DNA of 34,589 nt from a virus. Below, piece after piece: positions 1 through 7,956 of this stretch. Each line of letters starts with the position of its first letter. Position 1 is the first letter of the stretch. The notes beneath the pieces are model-generated. The model was not told where the DNA came from, did no database searches, and saw nothing but the letters and a program-made list of their open reading frames with translations. The stretch spans positions 1-34,589 of IMG/VR virus record IMGVR_UViG_3300014933_000057. One strand, written 5' to 3'. The translations under genes were made by a program, and so were the position numbers.

Positions 1-119
1 CCACAATCAAACCTTGAAAGATTTGGGATTACCGGAAGTATCGAAGGCAGAGTACCAGGCGGCCTTATCGAAAATGCCGGAACAATCCACCGAGGAAGCG
101 ATAAGCTTGATATTGCGAG
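1..119. repeat. Left copy of 119-bp terminal direct repeat
   Basis: Identical over all 119 bases to 34471-34589 at the other end of the window. The open reading frame continues in phase when the ends are joined through this overlap. The length equals a common assembler k-mer size (119), so the simplest reading is the overlap left on a circular contig, not a biological terminal repeat. Confidence 0.95.
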
Positions 120-1431
120 AACTACGGAACAAATCAAAAGCGGCCTAAACGATCCTGAATTTAACCAAGCGTTGGCTTTAGCTATTAAACATAACCCTGA
201 ATTTACTATTAAAGCCATTCAGGATATGCCGGGATCATCTATTGAAAAGCAACATTCAATTGCCCAGGCGTACAAAATATTGTCACAAGATGAAGTGCCG
301 CCGCAGTTAAAACAGGCCATTTTTGATGACTATAAAGCTAAATTCCCTGAACTGATAAGTAAAGAAGGGATTACTAATTACGATGATTTGGTCAATAAAT
401 CCTATGGTCAATTAAGAAAAGAAGTTGATAAGCAATTTGATGACATGGTTAAGGGTGGCATGAAAATGTCATTTCACCAAGGCGATGCTAATTATGAAAA
501 TTCCGCTGAAATGCTACGGGATGCCCTGGTAAACAAGCATCTATATACCTATCGTGGCGGTGACGTTCATCCATATTTGAATGAAGTTGATCCATATTAC
601 GGATTAAACACCAATGAGAAGTTTAGAGCCGTGCATGATTATTTAGGCCACGGCACAACCGGATCAAGTTTTGGGCGCATGGGTGAAGAATTGGCTTATG
701 GTGCCCATTCTGAAACATTAAGCCCATTAGCAAGAATAGCGGCGGCCGCTGAAACTAGGGGCCAAAACAGTTTTGTTAACTATTCCGGTATCAATGCTGA
801 TCTGCAAAAAAAGATGGCGGCAGTTAACTTTGAAAAACAACGTGCAATTAATGCCGGTCAAAGCCCTGATAAATACGATGAAATGTTGCGTGACCTGGGT
901 GGCCAATGGCAATACGCTAAACAAACGGGCCTGGCATTGCCGCCTGAAATGCTGGAATTAGGCTACAAAGGCAACGTGCCCGACTACATCAAAGCCCATC
1001 TATATCCTGAACATGGCATTACCGGTAAGGGCTATCACTATTCCAATCTATCTGACCTTGAAGAAACTGATCCTACAAAATACGGGTTTGGCATCCGGGG
1101 CGCAGAAGCTAAAAGACTTGCATTGCCGGGCGCAGTCAAAGAACGCACCTATTTTTACAACCAACCAGGTATGCGTGAGCCAGGCCTTGGCAAACATCAA
1201 TATGAAGCCGATTTAGAGCATTTATACGATACTGAAAACGATCCGGCAAACATTATTAAAATGGCTGACACGTTTAACCGTGACAAATACGGAAACCTGG
1301 ATGTAGCTGGCCGGGCCAATGATATTGAACGAATGATGAAGCAATCCGGCTATCACGGATATTTCAATCAAAACACCGGTGTTGGTATATCTTTTGAACC
1401 GCAACGTGTACGTGAATTTTCTACCGATTAA
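1..1431 (+). CDS. Large polyvalent-type protein, C-terminal part (gene wraps across the contig ends)
   Basis: This is the 3' part of a gene that begins at 33148 and crosses the circular junction; base 1 is codon position 1 of residue 442, and the whole protein is 917 residues. A TTG at 172 is in frame but is internal, not a true start. The visible block FRAVHDYLGHG (residues about 649-659) is a His/Asp-rich motif seen in large phage polyvalent proteins. The last ~130 residues, with HYSNLSDLEETDPTKYG followed by an LYD and a GYHGYF segment, resemble the ADP-ribosyltransferase-like C-terminal module of such proteins, but I cannot verify the catalytic residues. Polyvalent proteins are generally thought to be injected with the phage DNA and act on the host early; that role is inferred here. 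A promoter-like sequence and a new small gene follow the stop. Confidence 0.7.
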   Translation, partial: PQSNLERFGITGSIEGRVPGGLIENAGTIHRGSDKLDIARTTEQIKSGLNDPEFNQALALAIKHNPEFTIKAIQDMPGSSIEKQHSIAQAYKILSQDEVPPQLKQAIFDDYKAKFPELISKEGITNYDDLVNKSYGQLRKEVDKQFDDMVKGGMKMSFHQGDANYENSAEMLRDALVNKHLYTYRGGDVHPYLNEVDPYYGLNTNEKFRAVHDYLGHGTTGSSFGRMGEELAYGAHSETLSPLARIAAAAETRGQNSFVNYSGINADLQKKMAAVNFEKQRAINAGQSPDKYDEMLRDLGGQWQYAKQTGLALPPEMLELGYKGNVPDYIKAHLYPEHGITGKGYHYSNLSDLEETDPTKYGFGIRGAEAKRLALPGAVKERTYFYNQPGMREPGLGKHQYEADLEHLYDTENDPANIIKMADTFNRDKYGNLDVAGRANDIERMMKQSGYHGYFNQNTGVGISFEPQRVREFSTD

Positions 1432-1433
1432 GA

Positions 1434-1461
1434 TTGACAAGGTAGTAAAATAGCTTAAAAA
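1434..1461 (+). promoter_or_regulatory. Candidate promoter upstream of the 77-residue protein gene
   Basis: A perfect TTGACA (1434-1439) begins three bases after the stop of the polyvalent gene, and 16 bases later comes TAAAAA (1456-1461), a weak -10. It would start a transcript about 35 bases before the AUG at 1500 and could open the late region. The -10 is poor, so this is tentative. Confidence 0.4.
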
Positions 1462-1499
1462 TGTAGTTTGTAGTTCCCCATAACTTAGGAGAAATCAAC

Positions 1500-1733
1500 A
1501 TGGGCAAAATGGATTCTATGAAGGGCATCCCTTTATCAACTGGCGATAAACTGCCAAAAGGCGCAGATGCGGCTGATACTAAAGGCGAACGCCATGAAAA
1601 GCTTAACGGCGGCGTAGCAATGGGTAAAATGGACGGATACGGCCCTGACCACCAGTTCAATACTGGCCGCACTAGCGGTGTTTGCTACACCCACGACCGT
1701 AGCGCATATAAAATGGAAGATAAAGACGATTAA
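1500..1733 (+). CDS. Hypothetical small hydrophilic protein
   Basis: A 77-residue protein with a strong ribosome binding site (AGGAG, 1488-1492) well placed before the ATG. It is Gly-, Lys- and Asp-rich with no membrane segment. It contains two GKMD repeats (residues 2-5 and 42-45), and the C-terminus is acidic. I do not recognise the family. It stands alone between a candidate promoter and a weak hairpin, ahead of the GroES-like gene, so it may be the first gene of the rightward structural transcript. Small proteins of this type often sit at the start of phage morphogenesis modules, but nothing in the sequence assigns a role. Confidence 0.75.
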   Translation: MGKMDSMKGIPLSTGDKLPKGADAADTKGERHEKLNGGVAMGKMDGYGPDHQFNTGRTSGVCYTHDRSAYKMEDKDD

Positions 1734-1755
1734 TTGTCTTTGTTAAAAGCGAAAA

Positions 1756-1790
1756 GCCCTAGCACGTGAAGGTAAACTAGGGCCTTTCTA
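1756..1790 (+). terminator. Weak hairpin / possible terminator
   Basis: GCCCTAG (1756-1762) pairs with CTAGGGC (1777-1783) across a 14-base loop, followed by CTTTCTAACC. The T-run is poor, so it may only partly terminate or may act as a leader structure for the co-chaperonin gene. Confidence 0.4.
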
Positions 1791-1818
1791 ACCTTTACAA
1801 CCAATCGGAGTAGTTGCA

Positions 1819-2139
1819 ATGGCTGATGTAGATTTTATATTAAAACCCCTGGGGGACAAAATAGTTGTTCGCCCGGATAAACGCATTTTAAGTTCCGTCA
1901 TCATTGTTAATAACAAAGAGGTGGACAACATGGGCGTAGTAGTTGCCGTAGGCCCCGGCAAGAAGGTTAACGGCCGCCGTGAAGCAATGCCAGTAGAAGT
2001 AGGCCAGCACGTCAGATTTGGCACGATGAACGATAACCAAAAAGACGAATACCTTAAATATCAAGAATACTTTACTAACGGTGAACGTTATCTGATAATG
2101 TCATGGCAAGACGTTTGTTTCGTACAGGAAACCGCATGA
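1819..2139 (+). CDS. GroES-like co-chaperonin (Cpn10 fold)
   Basis: A 106-residue protein with the Cpn10 layout. It opens with LKPLGDKIVVRPD (residues 8-20), matching the GroES start. Then comes a mobile-loop region with a hydrophobic VIIV stretch, then GVVVAVGPGKK (residues 39-49, the conserved G-x-V-x-A-V-G-x-G strand), VEVGQHVRFGT and the closing LIMSWQDVCFV, like GroES LIMSESDILAIV. GroES is about 97 residues and T4 gp31 is 111. Phage co-chaperonins replace GroES as the lid of host GroEL, usually to fold the coat protein; here the major capsid gene lies in the same late module. No GroEL gene is present, so it must use the host's. A GGAG site precedes the ATG, and its stop overlaps the next start (ATGA). 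Confidence 0.85.
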   Translation: MADVDFILKPLGDKIVVRPDKRILSSVIIVNNKEVDNMGVVVAVGPGKKVNGRREAMPVEVGQHVRFGTMNDNQKDEYLKYQEYFTNGERYLIMSWQDVCFVQETA

Positions 2140-2561
2140 CCGATGAAACCAAAATTCTATTAGTAATGGGTAGCTTTGCCATATTGCTATGTGGCTGGGC
2201 TTACTATCATTGCTTTGAACGCCAACGTGAAAAATATGAAGCGTTAAAAAAAGCTTTTGCTGAAGATTTTCCTAATTCATGGGGAATTGATCCAAAAGAA
2301 AAGAAAAAGCCATTTAAAACAATATTCCCTATTGATGCGCCTATACCTGGCGTTGAAAAGCCAAAAAAACGCCCTTATGTACGTAAAGCAACCACTCGAA
2401 AGGTAACAACCATGCCATTAAAGAAATCCACAAGTGCTAAAGCATTTAAAGAAAACATTAAAGCCGAAGTAAAAGCCGGTAAACCAGTAAAACAAGCCGT
2501 AGCCATTGCTTATTCAGAAAAGCGTGAAGCGGCCAAGAAAACAACGAAAGGTAAGAAATGA
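2136..2561 (+). CDS. Membrane-anchored basic protein with C-terminal Lys-rich phage domain
   Basis: A 141-residue protein started at 2136, where ATGA overlaps the stop of the co-chaperonin gene and AGGA lies just upstream; an earlier in-frame start is less likely. Residues about 6-27 form one hydrophobic membrane segment (ILLVMGSFAILLCGWAYY). A Lys/Pro-rich linker follows. The last ~49 residues (from MPLKKSTSAKAFKENIK to the end, including KPVKQAVAIAY) match a short basic module that is usually a stand-alone protein in many phages. An internal ATG at 2412 with its own AAGGT site could release that module separately. The function is unknown; a membrane-tethered nucleic-acid-binding role is only a guess. 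Confidence 0.7.
   Translation: MTDETKILLVMGSFAILLCGWAYYHCFERQREKYEALKKAFAEDFPNSWGIDPKEKKKPFKTIFPIDAPIPGVEKPKKRPYVRKATTRKVTTMPLKKSTSAKAFKENIKAEVKAGKPVKQAVAIAYSEKREAAKKTTKGKK
2412..2561 (+). CDS. Possible internal-start product: 49-residue basic protein
   Basis: In the same frame as the preceding entry. The ATG at 2412 is preceded by AAAGGTAACAACC, an acceptable ribosome binding site, and starts exactly at the module (MPLKKSTSAKAFKEN) that other phages encode as an independent gene. It would be a very basic cytosolic peptide. Expression from this start is inferred, not proven. Confidence 0.35.
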   Translation: MPLKKSTSAKAFKENIKAEVKAGKPVKQAVAIAYSEKREAAKKTTKGKK

Positions 2562-2782
2562 TCATTAATTTTGGTGACTTTACTATTCAAGAAGCCCAAG
2601 TAATCCTAGCGGCACTCAAAAAGCTTCCAATGGAAGTAGTAGAACAATTGCATAATCGTATGTTAGCAACCGCTAACGAGCAATTCCTTGCCCAGCAACC
2701 ACAAGTAAATCCGGAAGATATTACAATTACTAAAAAGGCCGGCGAAGAAACCCCACCGGAAACACCTAATGACAACGCCTAA
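2558..2782 (+). CDS. Hypothetical small phage protein
   Basis: A 74-residue protein starting at an ATGA overlap with the previous stop. The first ~45 residues form an amphipathic helical pair (FTIQEAQVILAALKKLPMEVVEQLHNRM). Similar short proteins sit just upstream of terminase genes in many phages. The tail is acidic and Pro/Thr-rich. No catalytic motif or membrane segment is visible, and I cannot assign a function. Confidence 0.7.
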   Translation: MIINFGDFTIQEAQVILAALKKLPMEVVEQLHNRMLATANEQFLAQQPQVNPEDITITKKAGEETPPETPNDNA

Positions 2783-2969
2783 CGTATATCTGCCATACCC
2801 AATCCCACAAACCAATGCGGAATTGGAAGCGGATATTAACGCCCTAGTAAGCCAGCCTGGAGTACCAACGGACTTAACTAATACTGTATATGCAGTAGAA
2901 GAAAGCCCAACTACCCAAGCTGACGTAGATCAAGCACAAGCTAATAGCGATTCGATGAGCAATGAGTAA
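2769..2969 (+). CDS. Hypothetical small acidic protein
   Basis: A 66-residue protein that overlaps the preceding gene by 14 bases and TerS by 8 bases. GGAA lies 8 bases before the ATG. It is Pro-, Gln-, Asp- and Asn-rich with almost no basic residues, so likely disordered or a small structural accessory. The overlaps on both sides support translational coupling into the terminase genes. The family is not recognised. Confidence 0.6.
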   Translation: MTTPNVYLPYPIPQTNAELEADINALVSQPGVPTDLTNTVYAVEESPTTQADVDQAQANSDSMSNE

Positions 2970-3441
2970 TCCCGTTGGCCGCCCATCCCTATTCAAAGAG
3001 GAATACACAGAGAAGCTTATAGAGTTCTTTGACGTAGAAGCGTATTACGAAATGCCGGTACTAGATAAAGAAGGCAACACGTTAGCGATTAAGGCGGTTC
3101 CAAACAAGTTCCCTACATTGGCTAGATTTGCTACTAGGTGTGGAGTAACAAGGGACACGTTATACGAATGGGCAACTGCTGAAAAGGAAGATGGCACTTT
3201 AAAACACCCTGAATTTTCTTACGCCTATAAAAGAGCCAAGGAATTTCAAGAAGCAATTCTTGTTGAAGGGGCTATGTCAGGGGCGTTTGCGGCTAACTTT
3301 TCAATCTTTACTGCCAAAAACGTATTGGGATGGCGTGATAAGGTAGAACAAGAACTATCCGGCCCAGGCGGTGCAGAACTAAAAGCTGGCTTTACGCTAG
3401 TCTTTGAAGAACCAAACAATGGCAACGATTCAGGAAGTTAA
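2962..3441 (+). CDS. terS: Terminase small subunit
   Basis: A 159-residue protein directly upstream of the large subunit, overlapping it by about 20 bases. It begins GRPSLFKEEYTEKLIEFF, as in many small terminases, and carries a helix-turn-helix at about residues 51-70 (TLARFATRCGVTRDTLYEWA), the expected DNA-recognition element. The segment SGAFAANFSIFTAKNVLGWRD is the conserved C-terminal feature of this family, followed by a flexible acidic tail. Small terminase oligomers select the packaging site on concatemeric DNA and stimulate the ATPase of the large subunit. Assignment is by motif and context. Confidence 0.88.
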   Translation: MSNPVGRPSLFKEEYTEKLIEFFDVEAYYEMPVLDKEGNTLAIKAVPNKFPTLARFATRCGVTRDTLYEWATAEKEDGTLKHPEFSYAYKRAKEFQEAILVEGAMSGAFAANFSIFTAKNVLGWRDKVEQELSGPGGAELKAGFTLVFEEPNNGNDSGS

Positions 3442-4699
3442 AGCCAAGGTACGGTTCCCGGCCAAGCTTAAATGCTTATTTGTACCCGAAAAATCACGTT
3501 ATAGGATTCTTTACGGTGGGCGTGGTGGTTCTAAATCATGGAACATAGCCAGGGCACTACTGCTTAAAGGGTGCGAAAACACGATACGGGTATTATGCGC
3601 CCGTGAATTTCAAACATCCATTAAGGATTCGGTGCATAAATTGCTATCGGATCAGATTCAATTGATGGAACTAACCGCCCATTATGAGGTAACACAAACC
3701 ACAATTAGGGGCATAAACGGCACGGAATTTATCTTTGCCGGCATTAAAAACAATACCAACAATATCAAATCTATTGAAGGTATTGATGTTTGCTGGGTAG
3801 AAGAAGCCCAATCCGTAAGCCCTAATAGCTGGAACGTACTGGTGCCAACTATCCGTAAAGCCGATTCTGAAATATGGATTAGCTTTAACCCTGAACTACC
3901 GACCGATGAAACCTGGAAGCGATTTGTATTAAATCCACCGGAAAACGCCGTAGTTCAGAAGATTAACTGGTCAGATAACCCTTGGTTCCCTGAAGTATTA
4001 GATTTAGAACGCAGAAACCTACAAGCACGTGATACGGAAGCTTATAACAACGTTTGGGAAGGTATTCCACGTCAAACGATTGATGGTGCCATCTTTGCAA
4101 AAGAAATGACTATGGCCGAATTAGAAGGCCGTATATGTAATGTTCCGTACGATGCAACCAAGCCAGTTCATGCTATTTTTGACCTTGGATGGGCTGATCA
4201 AACTGCCGTGTGGATTTTGCAATTTGTTGGCCAAGAAACCAGGTTATTGCGCTATTTTGAAGATAGCCAGCAAACGATTAGTTATTACATGGCCAAGCTT
4301 CAATCATTCGGTTACGTATATGACACGATATGGCTACCGCACGATGCCAAGGCTAAATCATTAGGCACCGGCAAATCCATTGAAGAAATTGTCAGGGCAA
4401 CCGGAATGAAGGTGCAAATCCTTGATCGGGTGCCAGTTGTAGATTCAATAAATGCCGCTAGAACCATATTTAGCAAATGCTATTTTGATAGGCAAAATAC
4501 TGAAGAAGGCTTACAATGTTTACGTCACTACCGGTATGACGTTGATCCTGATACGAAAATGTTTAGTGCCAAGCCACTACATGATGAATATTCGCACGGG
4601 GCTGATGCTTTCCGGTACATAGGATTAATGATTAATGAGCCGAGAAAAGCCCAGCCACAAAAGGCTAATTATCGGCAACCTGGAAGCTGGATGGGATAA
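3419..4699 (+). CDS. terL: Terminase large subunit (packaging ATPase/nuclease)
   Basis: A 426-residue protein from the ATG at 3419; a TTG five codons earlier is in frame but less likely. The Walker A motif is GGRGGSKS (residues 33-40), and Walker B with its catalytic glutamate is in IDVCWVEEAQ. The coupling region follows at WISFNPE. The nuclease half shows an RNase H-like acidic set: FDLGWAD, then IWLPHDAKAK, then the closing HDEYSHGADAFRY. Together with TerS it cuts DNA and drives it through the portal into the procapsid. The length fits the Terminase_3/PBSX-like group. It is followed after 2 bases by the portal gene. Confidence 0.95.
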   Translation: MATIQEVKAKVRFPAKLKCLFVPEKSRYRILYGGRGGSKSWNIARALLLKGCENTIRVLCAREFQTSIKDSVHKLLSDQIQLMELTAHYEVTQTTIRGINGTEFIFAGIKNNTNNIKSIEGIDVCWVEEAQSVSPNSWNVLVPTIRKADSEIWISFNPELPTDETWKRFVLNPPENAVVQKINWSDNPWFPEVLDLERRNLQARDTEAYNNVWEGIPRQTIDGAIFAKEMTMAELEGRICNVPYDATKPVHAIFDLGWADQTAVWILQFVGQETRLLRYFEDSQQTISYYMAKLQSFGYVYDTIWLPHDAKAKSLGTGKSIEEIVRATGMKVQILDRVPVVDSINAARTIFSKCYFDRQNTEEGLQCLRHYRYDVDPDTKMFSAKPLHDEYSHGADAFRYIGLMINEPRKAQPQKANYRQPGSWMG

Positions 4700-4701
4700 A
4701 T

Positions 4702-6900
4702 ATGGCCGATACGTACCAAGAAAAAGTTTATTACGGTGATTCAGACGGTGATCCAAGAATTTCAGAAGCTATTGAGTTCTTACGCCAAGCCGCCGAATCA
4801 GATTCAACGAATCGTGCCGAAGCCCTTGATGACGTAAAGTTTGCCGCTGGCGATCAATGGCCAGTAGAAATCCAAAATAGCCGCAATTTAGAAGCCCGTC
4901 CTTGCCTGACCATCAATAAAGTTGATGCGTATTGCCGCCAAATTACCAATCAGCAACGCCAACAACGCCCACGTATGAGGGCTGAAGGCATGAATAATGA
5001 AACAGATGCCAAGCTTGCCAAACTGGTTACTGGTATCTGCCGTCACGTTGAAGTTAATTCCAATGCGGATCATGCGTACGATACTGCGTACGATTTTGCC
5101 GTTCGCATGGGCTGGGGCTATTGGCGTGTAACTACTGATTACGTGCGCCCCGATAGTTTTGAGCAAGAAATTTACATTAAGCCAATTGATAACCCATTTA
5201 CCGTATATTTTGATCCAAATAGCCAGGCACCGGACGGTTCTGATGCTGAAAAATGCTTAATTACCGTAGTAATGAGCAAGGAAAGTTTTAAGAAAATGTA
5301 TCCTGATGCTGATGATGGTGGCAGTTTTGCCGCCCGTGGCACCGGTGACAGTAATAGCGATTGGGTTACAAAGCACGATATTCGTATTGCTGAATACTTT
5401 TACACCAAGATTGAAAGCAAATACCTGGTACTTCTATCTGACGGCATTACTGCTTATGAAGATGAATTGCCAAGCAAAGAAGCAATGGAATCGGCTGGCG
5501 TATATGAAGTAAGCCGCCGTAAAACATTCAAAAAATCCATTAAATGGTGCAAATTGACTTCTATGCAAGTGCTAGAAGAAGGCACTTGGGCCGGTAAATA
5601 TATTCCAGTTGTGCCAACTTATGGCCAGCAATGCATTGTTGATAACAAACGTAAGCGTTTTGGCCTGGTTCGCATGGCTAAAGACCCACAACGTATGTAT
5701 AACTTTTGGCAAACTTCCATGACTGAATCAGTAGCCCTAGCACCACGGGCTAAATGGATCATGGCAGAAGGTCAAGATGAAGGCCACGAAACAGAATGGG
5801 CTAATGCTAACAATACGTCCTATGCTTATCTGCGTTACAAGCAAACAGATATTAACGGTCAGCCAGCACCGCCCCCAATACGCCAGGCACCGGAACAACC
5901 GCCTACTGCAATCATGGCGGCGGCGGCAAGCATTACATCCGACTTACAGTCAGTAGTAGGCATTTTTGACCCTAATCAGCTACCGCAAGGCAATATCAGC
6001 GGTAAAGCATTGCAAGGCCAAATGTCACAAATGGATATGACCAACTTCCATTACTACGACAATTTAACCCGTTCTATTGCCCATACTGGCCGCATCATCC
6101 TTGATTTGATCCCTAAAATTTATAGCGCAGAACGTGTTATGCGTATTGTTGGGGATGACGGAAAACCTGAATTAGTTACTGTTAATCAGCCAACCGGCCA
6201 AAAAGACGAAAACGGCATTGAAATTCTATTGAATGACGTAACCGTAGGTGAATATGACATTGTTATGGACACCGGCCCAGGCTACAACACTAAACGCCAA
6301 GAAGCCGTTGATTCAATGATGCAAATGCTGGGTGCTGATCCGGCCTTAATGCAACAAGCCGGTGATTTGATCTTCCGTAATATGGACTTCCCAGGCGCAG
6401 AAGTTATTGCTGATCGTCTAGCGGCCGTAAACCCATTGGCACAAATTGATGAGAAATCACCAATTCCACCACAAGTTCAAATGCAATTGGCGGCTAGTCA
6501 GAAACAAATCCAAGAAATGGGCCAAGTTATCCAGCAATTGCAAATGATGCTGAAGAATCGTCAAGACGTTGAAAGTATGCGTCAAATCGGCGAAAACGAA
6601 CGTGCAGTATTGAACGCAGAAGTGAAGATGCGTGATCAAAATACCCGTTCTATTACTAGCCAAAACAAAACTGAAATTGATGCATTGGTACGTTTAATCC
6701 TAGATAACATGGATACCAACCGTTTAGAACGTGAAATTGCATCAAGAAATCGTGAGCAATACGGCGTTATCAATGATGCAAACCAATCCATTATGGACAA
6801 TATGCAAACAATGATGCCGCAACCGCAACAACAACAAATGCCACAAGGTCAACCAATGGAACAACCAATGGGCCAGCCGATGGAACAACCGATGCAATAG
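4702..6900 (+). CDS. Portal protein, P22 gp1-like
   Basis: A 732-residue protein immediately after TerL. The N-terminal block (FLRQAAESDSTNRAEALDDV, then GDQWP and RPCLTINKVDAYCRQITNQQRQQRP) is the signature of P22-type portals. YFDPNSQAPDGSDAEKC and the later helical barrel region (KQIQEMGQVIQQLQMMLKN) also fit. P22 gp1 is 725 residues and has a long C-terminal helical barrel. The last ~30 residues are a low-complexity Gln/Met/Pro tail with repeated QPM units. The portal forms the dodecameric ring at the capsid vertex through which DNA passes and to which gp4- and gp10-like proteins attach. Confidence 0.93.
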   Translation: MADTYQEKVYYGDSDGDPRISEAIEFLRQAAESDSTNRAEALDDVKFAAGDQWPVEIQNSRNLEARPCLTINKVDAYCRQITNQQRQQRPRMRAEGMNNETDAKLAKLVTGICRHVEVNSNADHAYDTAYDFAVRMGWGYWRVTTDYVRPDSFEQEIYIKPIDNPFTVYFDPNSQAPDGSDAEKCLITVVMSKESFKKMYPDADDGGSFAARGTGDSNSDWVTKHDIRIAEYFYTKIESKYLVLLSDGITAYEDELPSKEAMESAGVYEVSRRKTFKKSIKWCKLTSMQVLEEGTWAGKYIPVVPTYGQQCIVDNKRKRFGLVRMAKDPQRMYNFWQTSMTESVALAPRAKWIMAEGQDEGHETEWANANNTSYAYLRYKQTDINGQPAPPPIRQAPEQPPTAIMAAAASITSDLQSVVGIFDPNQLPQGNISGKALQGQMSQMDMTNFHYYDNLTRSIAHTGRIILDLIPKIYSAERVMRIVGDDGKPELVTVNQPTGQKDENGIEILLNDVTVGEYDIVMDTGPGYNTKRQEAVDSMMQMLGADPALMQQAGDLIFRNMDFPGAEVIADRLAAVNPLAQIDEKSPIPPQVQMQLAASQKQIQEMGQVIQQLQMMLKNRQDVESMRQIGENERAVLNAEVKMRDQNTRSITSQNKTEIDALVRLILDNMDTNRLEREIASRNREQYGVINDANQSIMDNMQTMMPQPQQQQMPQGQPMEQPMGQPMEQPMQ

Positions 6901-6961
6901 TTGCAAAACACTAGATATAGTATTAAGATTACTTAACAACACTACCTATGGTGTGCATAGG
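6901..6961 (+). promoter_or_regulatory. Intergenic leader with candidate promoter and 6-bp hairpin
   Basis: Between portal and scaffold genes, TTGCAA (6901-6906) and TAAGAT (6924-6929) are 17 bases apart, a weak promoter match. Downstream, CCTATG (6945-6950) pairs perfectly with CATAGG (6956-6961) around a 5-base loop, without a T-run. The hairpin may protect or punctuate the scaffold/coat message. Confidence 0.3.
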
Positions 6962-6984
6962 GCAAAATCCTTGGGATCAAAACC

Positions 6985-7923
6985 ATGTCAGAAGCACAAG
7001 TAGTAGATCAGCCTAAACAGGCTGGAACAGTAGTAACAAGTGAAAATTTAGCTGACTTTAATGCTAATAAATTAGGTTTAGCTACCGAACCAAGCCCAAC
7101 TGCGGCTGATACTGTTGATACAAAATCCAGTTCAGAGCCAGCGGCACCGGAAGGTAAGAGTGAACCAGGATTAGCTGATGATGAAGCGACCGGAACAGAT
7201 GAAAACAAGCGAATACCCAAGATTGAAAGGCGTTTTGACAAACTGACTAAAGCAAAATCTGAAGCGGAAGCACAAGCCGCAGAAGAAAGAGCAAAACGGG
7301 AAGATTTGGAAAGACGGTTAGCGGAACTTGAAGGTCAACGGACACCGGCGCAAGCCAATGCCCAAGAAGATAGAGAACCACAACCGGACGATTTTAAAGA
7401 TGCTTTTGATTATGCAAGGGCACTTTCAAAATGGTCAGCCGAACAAGCATTAGCAAGACGTGAACAAGAAGTTAAGCAAAAAGAAGCCGAAGCCGAGCAA
7501 CAAAAGGTCATTCAGACCTGGCAACAAAAGCTAGAGGTAACTAAAGCAGAACTACCTGATTACGAAGATATGGTGGCATCTAGTACGTTGAAGGTTAACG
7601 ACACCGTGCGTGATGCAATCGTGGAAAGCGATGTAGGCCCAAGAATCCTATATGAACTTGCAAGCGATGATGATTTAGCTGAAAAGCTGGGTACCATGTC
7701 AACCGCTGGTGCTTTGAAATTGATTGGGAAGCTGGAAGCGAGGTTTGAAAAGACTGATGCCCCGGCCAAAGCTGAAAAGAAAACTGTTGCGGCGAAGTCT
7801 AACGCACCTGAACCTATTCGACCTATACGTTCGTCTAGTGGTTTAGCTGATGTAACGATTGATCCGGAAGGATTGTCATATCAGCAATTTAAAGCCGCTA
7901 GAAAAGCTGGGAAGATTAGATAA
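6985..7923 (+). CDS. Scaffolding-like protein
   Basis: A 312-residue, highly charged Glu/Ala/Lys-rich protein lying between portal and coat, the position of the P22 scaffold gene gp8 (303 residues). Residues about 75-115 and 145-185 are predicted coiled coil (TKAKSEAEAQAAEERAKREDL). The C-terminus ends in a short basic segment (FKAARKAGKIR), comparable to the coat-binding helix-turn-helix of P22 scaffold. Scaffold guides procapsid assembly and then leaves. The assignment rests on position, size and composition, since scaffolds are poorly conserved. Confidence 0.75.
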   Translation: MSEAQVVDQPKQAGTVVTSENLADFNANKLGLATEPSPTAADTVDTKSSSEPAAPEGKSEPGLADDEATGTDENKRIPKIERRFDKLTKAKSEAEAQAAEERAKREDLERRLAELEGQRTPAQANAQEDREPQPDDFKDAFDYARALSKWSAEQALARREQEVKQKEAEAEQQKVIQTWQQKLEVTKAELPDYEDMVASSTLKVNDTVRDAIVESDVGPRILYELASDDDLAEKLGTMSTAGALKLIGKLEARFEKTDAPAKAEKKTVAAKSNAPEPIRPIRSSSGLADVTIDPEGLSYQQFKAARKAGKIR

Positions 7924-7956
7924 GGTTAAACCCTAATTTAATTGGAGCATTGAAAA

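Noticed and set aside
1-119. True biological terminal repeats
   Set aside because: The length equals a common assembler k-mer and the frame continues across the join, so a circular-contig overlap is simpler.
172-1431. A separate gene starting at TTG 172
   Set aside because: The frame is open upstream through base 1 and across the junction to an ATG at 33148; there is no ribosome site before 172.
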